Origin: Paratinospora sagittata
Lineage: Eukaryota; Streptophyta; Magnoliopsida; Ranunculales; Menispermaceae
Length of the DNA: 64,000 nt
Direction of reading: 5' to 3'
NCBI GenBank assembly: GCA_035771175.1
Contig: CM069599.1
Span: 32,335,562 to 32,399,561 of the forward strand
In this document: piece by piece, positions 24,480 through 34,544 of the stretch
How the letters are laid out: each line of letters opens with the position of its first letter
Position numbering within the stretch: the first letter of the stretch is position 1
Translations under genes and position numbers: made by a program
The notes under the pieces: model-generated
Databases searched by the model: none
What the model was told of the DNA's origin: nothing
Seen by the model: only the letters and a program-made list of their open reading frames with translations

Positions 24480-25235
24480 ATATCTAAAGTTGTCAAACAC
24501 TCCATATCATCTCTCTTGGGCACCTAGAACCAAATGGTTTATTCTCTGCAAATTTCTTATTGAAACCCTCCATTCCTCGTCCAATCAAACTCTTTCTCAC
24601 TTCCCATTATTGGCATTCATTTGGAAAACATATATTCTATCAAAAGTTAAAGTGTTTAAATGGTTACTGGCTCATAAGAGATTAAATACATTAGACTTAT
24701 TACAAAGAAGACTTCCTAACATTTATTTGTGAATTTAGGACAAATGGTACAACTTTTTGGGGCGGGGGGTGAATTAGAGGATAGCATATTCCCTTCTCAT
24801 ATAACTATCTTATCTAACTCGGCTAAAGAGGTGGCTCTTATTGCTTTATTTGCCACTCTTTGACACATTGGCTTGAGCAAAATAACGTAATATTTATAAG
24901 GAGGTGAATAAGCTATGGGAAGACATCAAGTTTGCTGCTAGTTCTTAGGTTCATGCGGCTGAAATAGTTCAAGGTTCATCTCTTTCAAATTGGGTCCTAG
25001 ATTAGGGATAGTTATTTGTACCAGATTTAATGATTTGTGGTTTGTGATGGGTGTAAACTATGATGGATAGTTTTCTGTTTGATGTTGTTTGTCTTGGTTG
25101 CACTTCTCATGCTCCTTGGTTGTTATAGCTTATATTATGTTAATAATATTCTATTTGTTTTTGCTATTTGAAATAAATAGTTTTTAGGTTAATTATTCAG
25201 ACATAAAATTATGCCATTGAAAAAAATAAAAAAAA
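24480..25235 (+). mobile_element. LINE 3' fragment
   Basis: Plus-strand translation at 24490-24732 gives LLAFIWKTYILSKVKVFKWLLAHKRLNTLDLLQRRLPN, the zinc-binding reverse-transcriptase tail region of plant LINEs. The following 250 bp keep scattered homology with stops (LSNSAKEVALIALFATL). An A-rich tail is at 25209-25230. Strongly decayed. Confidence 0.65.
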
Positions 25236-26686
25236 ATTGTAGTTCTTTAGAAAATTCAAAAAGGAAAAAAAAAATGATAGCTAATTGAGCACATAATCCA
25301 TGACATCAATAACATAATATAATACAAATCTCTCTTCATTATGATTTGACATGTCATCTTTTGTTTTGTTTTGTTTTCGTCCATTTTTATTCATACTTTT
25401 ACATTAGGATAACTCTCTTCCCTAATCTTCTTTTACAACATATAAACAAAAATTAAATACTACTTACTTACTAAAAACTCTGGTTAAGGATGAACTAAGG
25501 TCACGTCACCTTTTGCTTTGTCTCTTTTTATTTTTTTCCTTGCTTTTATCCTTTATATTAGTGTTCTTCTCTTTCTGAATCTTCTTGACATAGAAAATAA
25601 TACTTACTAAAATTATAACTAGTATTTGACTAAAAGATCTAATAGTAAGTAGTTAATTTATAAATATTTTTTTTTTTATTAATTCATTGATAGGAGAGCT
25701 TTCTAGACCTTAGCTAAATCTTTGTGGTTTATATGTAATGCCAATAAACTCAAAAAAATATAATAAGCTGGTTTCTGTCATTATTATAGAATCACCCTTC
25801 CAATTAATGATATATTTGGTTTGATTATTTAAATTATCTGGGATCATAATGAGTATATTTTTAATAATTTTTTAAGGTGTGTCAGATTGCGTCCTAAGCC
25901 AACTTATAAGGATCACAAAAACTATTTTATTTTAGACAAATACTATTAAGGAATCATTTGGTGTGCAAAATAGGATATGATTATTTTTATGAGATTGAAT
26001 TGAATAAGATATAATATGATAAGATTAAAATTAGAATATGTTGTGTTTGATGCAACATAAGATAAGACTAAAAATAAAGTCATCATATGTTCGACATGTT
26101 TGAGATTAAAATAAAAAATAATTAAATATTTTTTTAACTTATTTTTTTTAAAATATATTTAAAAAAAAATCCACCAACGATTTACATTAAATAAAAAAAA
26201 TAAAAATAAAAAATTCTCATTTTGTAATTTGCAGAACCAACAAATCTGTTTTAATTTTTTTATTTTTTAAAGAAAAAGAAGAAGAAAAAAAAGGGATAAA
26301 ATACTCTTGACGTTTTTGGGTCAAAATTATTTTATCCCGTTGTAATAAAATAAAAAGATTGAGAATATTATTTTTAATTCTATTTTTATTGACGGTCGAA
26401 CATAAAAATAAAATTAAAAATAATTACCTCCACTATACTTAAATAATGTGTTAATATCATCATAATTGACCAAGACCTAACCCAAAAGTAAAGCTTGAAA
26501 AAAATACTAGGCTGTACTTGCGCTAACCCTGACCCCTTATTAAGTTGGGCTGTGAAATCTCCACCCCAGCCAACCCACAGCTACGCTGTTCACTAAATAG
26601 AAAAATTGGACCTACACTGGCCCGATTGCAATTTCGACCGAACCAGTCGAACCCGACCCGTGTCCCACCGCTCCGAAGCTCTGGAA
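25236..26686. other. AT-rich intergenic region
   Basis: No gene is recognised. The region is about 75-80% A+T by eye. The last 150 bp, where GC rises, should hold the promoter and 5' UTR of the gene at 26687. Confidence 0.6.
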
Positions 26687-27046
26687 ATGGAGAACGGAGA
26701 CGATTGGCTAGCCCTAGACAAGCTCTACCACGTTCTCTTCTGTTTCTTCGTCACCATCTTCGTCTCCACTCTCGCTAATTTCTCTCGCTACTCTGTTCTT
26801 CGCAGATGGAGCATTTGGATCGGATCTCTGGTTTCCACGGCCGCCGGCGCCGCCAAAGAGGCCGGAGACGAGATCGGGTTGTGGAAATCAGCCGGCGCTT
26901 CGGCTAAAGACGCCGTCGCCGATCTTCTCGGCGTCTTGATAGGTTCTGTCTTTCTTTTGGTTTGGAAGGCATTGCGTTATTATTATAGTTGTTCGCGGAA
27001 GAAGTCGGAGGAAATGGATGTGGTTCGAGGGGTTTCGATGGTTTGA
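26687..27046 (+). CDS. Small conserved plant membrane protein, YfiM/DUF2279-like
   Basis: A 119-aa single-exon protein starting MENGDDWLALDKLYHVLF. I chose this ATG rather than the in-frame one at 26606 because plant homologues, as recalled, begin close to the 'DKLYH' motif, and because 26606-26686 has a biased leader-like composition. A hydrophobic helix covers about residues 12-31. The central SLVSTAAGAAKEAGDEIG...SAGASAKDAVADLLGVLIG block is the family signature. It resembles the bacterial YfiM (DUF2279) pattern of DK-YH, a G-A-KE-D helix and a second D-AD helix. A second helix at about 84-101 is followed by a basic tail. No experimental function is known to me. The codons are GC-rich compared with the flanks, as expected for a real gene. 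A gypsy element begins about 445 bp downstream of the stop. Confidence 0.82.
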   Translation: MENGDDWLALDKLYHVLFCFFVTIFVSTLANFSRYSVLRRWSIWIGSLVSTAAGAAKEAGDEIGLWKSAGASAKDAVADLLGVLIGSVFLLVWKALRYYYSCSRKKSEEMDVVRGVSMV

Positions 27047-27491
27047 GCATCGTTTGGTTTCTGAAGTTGTCGAGAGTCTCGTTAGGGTTTTGGAGGTTTT
27101 CGTGATGATCGAGCGATTTTTATATGGTAATTTTCTGTGTAAAGTTTGTTGCTTTATGTGTGTGTTTTTGTTGGACTAGTGACCAAAATCTGAATATCTT
27201 TGAGGTTTCGGACTTCAAGTTTTTCATCACATTTTGACTGAAAATAAGTATTGAGTTGTGGCCAGGGAAAGAGTTGGATGCGGAAATCAACGAGGATGCA
27301 TATTCTTCCGGCACTGGAATTTTACTTTGTTATTCGAGGTTGCGTGGACCTGCTCGATCGAGCTTATACTTAATGTAAGTTTCCTTGATGTTCTGCTCTT
27401 CTTTGATACGTGCAAGAGCTCAATGTATTGTGATTCTTCAAAACTTATGACTTTAAGGTGGTTTTTGGCTTAATTAAGTTAGGAATTAGTA
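27047..27491 (+). other. 3' flank / probable 3' UTR of the small membrane-protein gene
   Basis: T-rich sequence without a gene, ending at the left LTR border TGATAAAATCA. Confidence 0.5.
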
Positions 27492-27828
27492 TGATAAAAT
27501 CACGTGTATTTAGTGCTTTGAATAAGTCTAAGATAATGGTCTAGCCTTAAGTTGAATAAGTCCAAGTTAGTTGTAATCTTTTGTTGGCAACTGCTTATTT
27601 GTTTTCTTTGTATTTAGCCTATTTCGGTGGCAAGCCTGTTGTTACAACCTCTGTTATTTATAGAGGTGAAGTGGTCAATAAGAGAAACAGAATTTTACCC
27701 ATTATCAAACACTTATTTGCAAGTGTTCACCAGAGGTTAGGATTTCCTCTAATAAGTCCAACTTCTTGTTTTTTTCTTTTCTTGTGTGACCATTAGCCAA
27801 GATGGGTAAAAATAAGAGTGCTGTACCA
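27492..27828 (+). repeat. 5' LTR of the gypsy element
   Basis: Begins TGATAAAATCACGTG and ends GCTGTACCA, four bases before the PBS. About 305 bp align with the right LTR with a handful of differences. The last 29 bp are missing from the right copy. Confidence 0.85.
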
Positions 27829-27849
27829 AAGTGGTATTAGAGCTCTGGC

Positions 27850-28875
27850 ATGGAGCAGCGGGTGGAGGTTTTGGAGCAAACCATGGCATCTCATTCTGCA
27901 GGCCAACAAGAATTAATTAATTGTATGACTGAGATGTTTGAAAAAATAACCACTCGTATGGATAGTCTAGCAACTCATGCGATTAAAGAACAAGGAGGTT
28001 CATCACACGCACCAAATCCTATACTTGTTGGGCTACATAATGGTGGCAGCGGAAACCCAACCAGATCATCAAGCTCTTATGTACCTAGAGTGATAAAGCT
28101 TGATTTTCCCCGATTTAATGGTGGAGAGGATCCGACTAGTTAGCTATGTAGGGTGGAACAATTTTTATCAATTCCAAGCTACTTCGGAAGTCGATCGTGT
28201 ATCTCTTGCATCCTTTCATCTTGAAGGTGATACCCAATTATGGTATCAGTTGCAAAAACAAGAAAATGCAGTTCTTGCTTGGGATGATTTTAGAAACGGG
28301 CTGCTTACTCGTTTTGCCCCAAATCAGTTTGGTGATTTCTTTGGAGAGCTTACTAAGCTGCAGCAGACTGGAACTGTTCAAGATTATCAGACACAATTTG
28401 AGAAACTACTTTCAAAAGTTGGTCATCTACCGCAAGCTGGCAAGTAAGTTGTTTTGTTAGTGGTTTACGAGATTCAATTGGAGCGGATGTGCAAGCAGGT
28501 CGACCAACAACACTTTCAGCAGCAATTAGATTGGCTCGCGTCTATGAAGCTCGCAATTTATCTCAGCTCAGAGTTAATTCTTTGACTCCAAAACCCATTT
28601 CCGAACATGATAAGAAAGCCACCAACAATCAACCCTTTATTCCAGTACGAAAAATGACACCGACAGAGCTGCAAGATCGAAGAAATAAGGGGCTTTGCTA
28701 TAATTGTAACGAGAAATTCATACTCGGCCATCGTTGTAAGAAGTTGTTTGTCATAGAAGCATGTGTGGATGAAGAGGATGGTGACTTGCTCATGGAAGGA
28801 GATGGTGAGGATGGTAACCAACCTATAGACTCCAAAAATTTCTCTTTATGCCATCAATGGAATTCGCAGCGTTGA
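27850..28875 (+). pseudogene. gypsy gag with CCHC zinc knuckle, disrupted
   Basis: Starts MEQRVEVLEQTMASH just after the PBS. A capsid-like region follows (LDFPRFNGGEDPTS, then FHLEGDTQLWYQ and LTRFAPNQFGDFFGELTKLQQ). The zinc knuckle at about 28693-28740 reads CYNCNEKFILGHRC. An in-frame TAG at about 28141, a frameshift just after it and another stop at 28447 break the frame. Confidence 0.88.
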
Positions 28876-29412
28876 GACGATGCAAGTCCAAGGAAGCCTA
28901 AGTCAGGTTGCTGTTTATGCTCTTATTGATTCTGGTAGTACTCACAATGATGTTGTACCGCAAGGAGAAGAGGAAGAAATAGAAAGAAATTATATAAGAA
29001 GAAGAATAGAGATAGAAGAGAAGAAGTAGAAAGGGAAGAGGAAGAGAAGAAGAAGAAGAAGAAGAAGAAGAAGAAGGAGAAATCAATAATCAATATTTTT
29101 TCATTCAATCAATCTGTCCATTCCAATTACAAAACCTATTTTTATAGAAATCTAAAATTCCTAACTTGTATCATACTACGATTTTGAAACTAAAATCCTA
29201 CTAAAATAAAATAATTAGAATCCTACTAAAATAAGTAACTAATCTCATAATAAAATAAACTAATAATAATAATTTATTTATTATTTCTATTTTTATCTTG
29301 CATTATTCTCCTCCTCTTGGAGAACTTGACTCCGACAAGTTGAACTATGTCAAAGGATAGGGAAATGGTCCTTTCAAGCGAGCAGGTATTGTTGAAAATG
29401 TTCAGCAACAAA

Positions 29413-29611
29413 CCAACGAGGGTTGGCTCCAGTGGTTGGGGGCAAGCACCCCCAACCTTGAGGTTGCGAGTTCGAAACCGAACTCAAGAGACATGCCCCC
29501 CCAATATATTGGCCAACGATGTCCAAGGGCGTTTGTGGCTGTGCCCCTGAGGGATTAGTAGGACAAAAATCCTGATACCCGCCGACCTCAAAACCAAAAA
29601 AAAAAAGTGTG
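29413..29611 (+). mobile_element. tRNA-derived SINE, third nesting level
   Basis: RNA polymerase III promoter boxes are visible: A box TTGGCTCCAGTGG near 29423 and B box GAGTTCGAAACC near 29469. It ends in an A-rich tail at 29591-29606. The flanking imperfect duplication is TTCAGCAACAAA at 29401-29412 and TTTAGAAACAAA at 29612-29623 (10 of 12). It lies inside the non-autonomous LTR element, which lies inside the gypsy element. Confidence 0.82.
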
Positions 29612-29661
29612 TTTAGAAACAAAAGTCATTGGAACATGCGAAAGAATTTCTTTAAATAAAA

Positions 29662-30195
29662 TTACGACAACATATAATCCATAAAATTAATATTGTACTT
29701 TAGACGACCACGTTGTTTGTCTTGCTTCGCAAAAATCTCCACCAAATTAAAATATGGTTTCCACACATCCATAGCATGTTCAACAACCACTTCTTGAATA
29801 AAAGTAATGTTCCATGAAGATTTCTCCAATATTAACTTGTCATGGTCACTAATATTCAAAAAGGTAGTTTCTTCTGCAACGATACCTTCAGAATCAAGAA
29901 CTAGACTTTGGTCAGCGACAGTGAGTGGTTTTTTATTCTTACTAGGAGGTTGAGGTTTTTGATCGAGAACAAGACATTGACTACTACCTTTATCAAGTGC
30001 AGCGATATTTGCACTAGTTTCTTCTACTGGTTGGACTCTTGACATAGTAGTCTCCTGACATAGTGCTTTTGCTATTTCAACCCGAATCGCAACTGGCATG
30101 TCTTCTTTCCATCGTTTTATGGACATTTGAAGGGACTGAACTTCAACCTATAGAATATCAACGTCGGTTCGAAGGTGTTTTTGAGAATCAAACAT
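29662..30195 (-). pseudogene. ORF of the non-autonomous LTR element, unknown function, one internal stop
   Basis: From ATG at 30195 (MFDSQKHLRTDVDIL), one TAG, then 154 aa in the same frame from MSIKRWKEDMPVAIR to NFMDYMLS. It begins about 54 bp after the PBS, where gag would lie, and the first part looks helical and charged. No zinc knuckle or known gag motif is seen. It may be a highly diverged or captured sequence. I do not recognise it. Confidence 0.5.
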
Positions 30196-30814
30196 AGAAT
30201 AGGTAGTTGTGATGGTGAAGATGAAAGGTAGAGGAAAAAGATCGAAAAGCTCTGATACCAAACTGATGCAGTACTGTGAGGAGAAAAGGAAGAAATAGAA
30301 AGAATTTAGATAAGAAGGAGAAATAGAGATAGAGGAGAAGAAATAGAAAGGGAAGAGGAAAGGAAGAGAAGAAGAGAAGAAGAGAACAAGAAGAGCGAGA
30401 AATTAATAATCAATATTTTTTTCATTTAATCAATCTGTCCATTCCAATTATAAAATCTAAAATTCCTAACTTGTATCGTACTACAATTTTAGAAACTAAA
30501 ATAAAACAATTAGAATCCTACTAAAATAAGTAACTAATCTCATAATAAAATAAACTACTTTAAAAATTTATTTATTATTTCTATTTTTATCTTGCATTAC
30601 ACAATTTTGTGAGTGAAAAATTAGCAAAGAAAGTGTGCTTGAGACCACAAGTGGGAGGACAATTAAAAGTGACAGTAGCATCTGGAGAGCAATTAATAAG
30701 CCCAGGTAAATGTACAAATGTTCCTCTTACTTTACAAGGCTTTCCAATTCATGTTGACTTTTATATACTACCTCTTCAAGGATATGATGTGGTTCTAGGA
30801 GCTCAGTGGCTTTG

Positions 30815-31221
30815 TGATGTATAATGTATTTTAGAATGTTTTTTATTTTAGTTTCTATTTTAGAGAATTTTTATTTTGGTAAATTTATATTTTAGTGGTA
30901 GTTCTAGAATCTGGATAGTTTTTTAAATTTTATTTTTATTATTTAAGTGTATTAAAAAGTGTTTAGAAGTGTCTAAATAGAGTTCTAATAGGATTAAGAA
31001 GTTGCTTTTATGTTATAGATATGTTAGGAAACTTATTTTTAGGTGTTTTAGTTAGTTTTTAAGATGTTTTAGGGGAGTTATTTATATAAGGAGCTTCAAT
31101 TACGAAATTTAAAGATGAAGATTTTTTTTTTTTTTCTCTTTGATTATTTTATTCAATAGAATATATATTTGGTTATATTTTTGAGTATTTTCGTTCTTGC
31201 TTCCGCGACGAATCTATATCA
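30815..31221. mobile_element. Solo LTR inserted in the gypsy protease/RT linker
   Basis: A 407-bp insertion beginning TGATGTATAATG and ending ATCTATATCA (TG...CA). It is flanked by a 5-bp duplication CTTTG at 30810-30814 and 31222-31226. The gypsy coding phrase AQWL(C)TLGPILWHFS continues across it once one duplication is removed. AT-rich with a TATATAAGG-like promoter phrase near 31085. No internal region remains, so it probably arose by LTR-LTR recombination. Confidence 0.88.
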
Positions 31222-34200
31222 CTTTGCACATTGGGACCCATCTTGTGGCATTTTTCAAGATTGCAGATGAAGTTCCATGTCAATAATAAAGAAGTGATGC
31301 TACAGGGGTTAACAATTCCAAATAACAAGGTTGTGAACATGAACCAAATTGAGTCCATTGCTAAAAAAAAGGAAGGAAGGACTTCTTCTGCAATTATTTT
31401 CAATTGGAACTCTAGAGGTGCAACACACTAATTTAGTTGTTCCTATCCAAGTACAACCACTTCTACAAAAGTACCATGATGCTTTATCAATGCCAAAAGG
31501 GCTTCCACCAAAACGCCTACAAGACCACAAGATTCCGCTAGTACCTGGAAGGGGACCAATTTCGGTTCAGCCATACCAATACCCATATTTCCAAAAATCA
31601 GAAATTGAAAGGCTTGTAAATGAATTGTTATCTAATGGAGTAATTCGCACCAGCAACAACTCCTATTCTTCTCCGATTCTTTTGGTCAAAAAACATGATG
31701 GTTCGTGGAGGATGTGTGTTGATTACAGAGAATTGAATTCAATTACTATGAAGGACAAATTTCCTATTCCAGTAATTGATTAACTGTTGGATGAGTTGCA
31801 TGGGGCGAAATTATTTTCCAAATTAGATTTGCTTTTGGGATTTCATCAAATACAGATGCATACAGTTGATGTATAGAAAACGCCTTTTCATATTCATCAC
31901 GACCATTATGAGTTCTTGATTATGCCGTTTGACTAATGTACCTTCAACCTTTCAATCAATCTTGAATGAGGTATTCCAAAACCAACTCAAAAAATTTGTT
32001 CATGCGTCTTTTTATGATATTTTAATATATAGCAAATCTTGGCATGAACATCTTAATCATTTGGAAATTGTATTTTCCTAACTAAAATCTAACAAGTTCT
32101 TTGTCAAGCTTGAGAAATGTGAATTTGGGCAGCCAGAAATTAGATATTTGGGCCATATAATCTCTGATGCGGGCGTTGCGGTTGACCCAAACAAAGTTTT
32201 TGCTATGGTGGCTTGGTCTAAACCTCAAACAATTAAGGCTTTGCGAGGTTTTTTGGGATTAACGGGTTATTACTGGAAGTTCATTCAACACTATGGAAAA
32301 ATGGCCAGCCCACTTACAAAGATGCTAAAAAAGGATTCTCTTAAATGGAGTCTGGTTGCAGAGGAAGCATTTGAACAACTCAAGGCGGTGATGACTAGAG
32401 CCCCAGTATTGGCCCTTCCAGATTTTTCCAAGACTTTCATTGTTGAGTGTGACGCATCTGGTTCCAGTATAGGAGGTGTTTTGCGGCAAGACCGACCAAT
32501 TGCTTTTTACGGTCACGCTCTCCAAGGTAAAAATCTTTTTCTTTCAACTTATGAAAAAGAAATGTTGGCCTTGGTGACGGCTGTACAGAAGTGGAGGACA
32601 TATTTGCTTGGATGACAATTTATTTTTTATACATTCCAACAAAGCCTTGAGCATTTATGGCATCAGAAGATTACAACCACATCACAACAAAAGTGGCTTT
32701 ACAAGCTGATGGGGTTTGATTTTATCATCATTTATAAGAAAGGAAAGATAACATTGTAGCAGATGCGTTATGTCGAAGAGAAGAAAATATGCATGGAGAA
32801 GCACTAGCAATTTCTCAACCAGTTCCTAGCAGGACAGAGGCAATTAAGGAAGAAATAGAACAAAACTTAGATCTTCAACAGTTGGTTCAAAGGATCAAAG
32901 ATGGGGAAGCATTGGGTCCTTGGAAATTCCATAATGGCTGCTATTCTTCAAGGGAAGAATTTATCTTACCCAAAATTCAGCTTGCTTCAGATATAATTGC
33001 CCAATTTCATGACAACACCCATGAAGGATTCTTGAAATCTGTTCATAGAATTCAATCTATTTTTTATTGGCAGGGGATGAGAAAGCAAATGAAGGGGTTT
33101 ATCAAAAGGTGTGATACATGCCAACGTCATAAAACAGACCATTTAACACCAGCTGGCTTCCTGCAGCCATTGCCAATTCCAGATCGAATTTGGAAAGACA
33201 TTGCGATGGATTTCATTGATGGCCTACAGGCTTCCAAAGGCAAATCTGTTATATTTGTAGTAGTGGACAGGTTATCCAAATATGCCCATTTTATTGCCAT
33301 GTCTCATCCATATACAGCTGTGAGTGTTGCTCAAATATTCTTTGATAATATCTTTCGTTTACATGGAATGCCAAGATCAATTGTTTGTGATAGAGATTCG
33401 ACATTTACAAGTCATTTTTGGACTGAATTGTTCCGGTTGAACGGTACCAATTTCAATTTTAGTTCTGCCTACCATCCTCAAACCCATGGCCAAAGTGAGG
33501 TGGTAAATAGAACGATTGAAATGTACCTTAGATGTCACTAGTTCGCAACCCACGCATTGGACTCGATGGTTAACTTGGGCAGAATATTGTCACAATACAA
33601 GTTGGCATCCTAGTATCAAGAAGACACCATTTGAGGCTGTATATGGGCGTGCTCCTCCAAGCCTTTTAAGTTATATTCCGGGAAATGCAAAGGTGGCTGC
33701 TGTGGAAAGTGACTTAATTGAAAGGGATATAATTCGAAAGAAAAAATCAAGGAGGCGCAAGCACGGATGAAGTAAGTTTATGACAAAAAGCGTGCTGAAA
33801 GGGAATTCTCTGTGGGTGACTGGGTGTATCTGAGGTTACAGCCATATAGGCAATTATCTGTTTCATTAAGGAAAAATGCCAAACTTTCCCCTAAATTCTA
33901 TGGGCCATTCAAAATCTTACAGAGAATTGGAGTGGTAGCTTATAAATTAGAGTTGCCAAAGGAGTCACAGATTCACCCTGTTTTTCATGTTTCTTTGCTC
34001 AAAAGGCATGTGGGAAACCATGTTAGTATTCAATCTCAACTTCCTGTTGTCAGTTCTGAGAAATTAATGCCATATCCTCAAGCCATTTTAGATCAAAGAA
34101 AGCAAGGAAAGGAAGTCTTAATTCATTGGCAGGGTCTTTCACCAGCTGAGGCAACATGGGAGGACTTCAAATTTCTGAAAATTCAATTTCCAGATTTCTG

Positions 34201-34237
34201 CACGTAAGGACAAGTGCTTGCTTTAAGGGGATGGGAG

Positions 34238-34544
34238 TGATAAAATCATGTGTATTAAGTGCTTTGAATAAGTCTAAGATAATGGTCTAGCCTTAAGTTG
34301 AAAAGTCCATGTTAGTTGTAATCTTTTGTTGGCAACTGCTTATTTGTTTTCATTGTATTTAACCTATTTCAGTGGCAAGCCTGTTGTAAACCTCTGTTAT
34401 TTATAGAGGTGAAGTGGTAAATAAGAGAAGCAGAATTTTACCCATTATCAAAAACTTATTTGCAAGTGTTCACTGGAGGTTAGGATTTCCTCTAATAAAT
34501 CCAACTTCTTGTTTTTTCTTTTCTTGTGTGACCATTAGCCAAGA
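34238..34544 (+). repeat. 3' LTR of the gypsy element, end truncated
   Basis: Matches the left LTR from TGATAAAATCATGTG to GACCATTAGCCAAGAT, then passes directly into LINE coding sequence. Confidence 0.85.

Larger units (their letters stand above)
28948..30599 (-). mobile_element. Non-autonomous LTR retrotransposon inserted in the gypsy protease
   Basis: Two direct repeats, 28948-29305 and 30264-30599, about 90% alike by eye, act as LTRs. The flanking 5-bp duplication is CACAA (28943-28947 and 30600-30604), and removing one copy restores the host protease phrase. On the minus strand a perfect PBS (TGGTATCAGAGC, plus coordinates 30249-30260) follows the right-hand LTR. A purine tract (AAGAGGAGGAGAA) precedes the left-hand one, fixing the orientation. 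The interior (about 960 bp) has no pol and holds a 154-codon ORF plus a SINE. With this duplication the LTR begins TA rather than TG; a 3-bp duplication (CAA) would allow TG at the right copy. Confidence 0.88.
28876..34207 (+). pseudogene. gypsy pol (protease, reverse transcriptase, RNase H, integrase, chromodomain), disrupted
   Basis: The protease motif ALIDSGSTHN at about 28918-28947 is cut by the first nested element and resumes at 30605 (FVSEKLAKKVCL...). A second insertion cuts it at 30814. RT runs about 31500-32100 (RTSNNSYSSPILLVKKHDGSWRMCVDYRELN). Its active-site segment at about 32007-32030 reads FYDILIYS, one Asp short of the usual DD pair. RNase H (FIVECDASGSSIGGVL) is near 32440. 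The integrase zinc finger (H...H, CDTCQRH) and DDE core (MDFIDGLQASKGKSV...CDRDSTF) lie at 33000-33480. A chromodomain (YPQAILDQRKQGKEVLIHWQGL..ATWED) ends at 34207. At least six stops or frameshifts are present. Confidence 0.9.
27492..34544 (+). mobile_element. Chromodomain Ty3/gypsy retrotransposon, broken, with two nested insertions
   Basis: LTRs are at 27492-27828 and 34238-34544. A PBS of initiator-Met type (TGGTATTAGAGC) is at 27832-27843 and a polypurine tract (AAGGGGATGGGAG) sits directly before the right LTR. The order gag, CCHC knuckle, protease, reverse transcriptase, RNase H, integrase, chromodomain is that of Ty3/gypsy chromoviruses. Two later insertions split it: 28948-30599 (duplication CACAA) and 30815-31221 (duplication CTTTG). 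Stops and frameshifts occur in every ORF. No target-site duplication flanks the whole element. The right LTR stops about 29 bp short of the left one, where a LINE begins. Confidence 0.93.

Noticed and set aside
28898..29108. Ser/Phe-rich minus-strand frames
   Set aside because: They are translations of purine-rich simple repeats in the LTR of the nested element.
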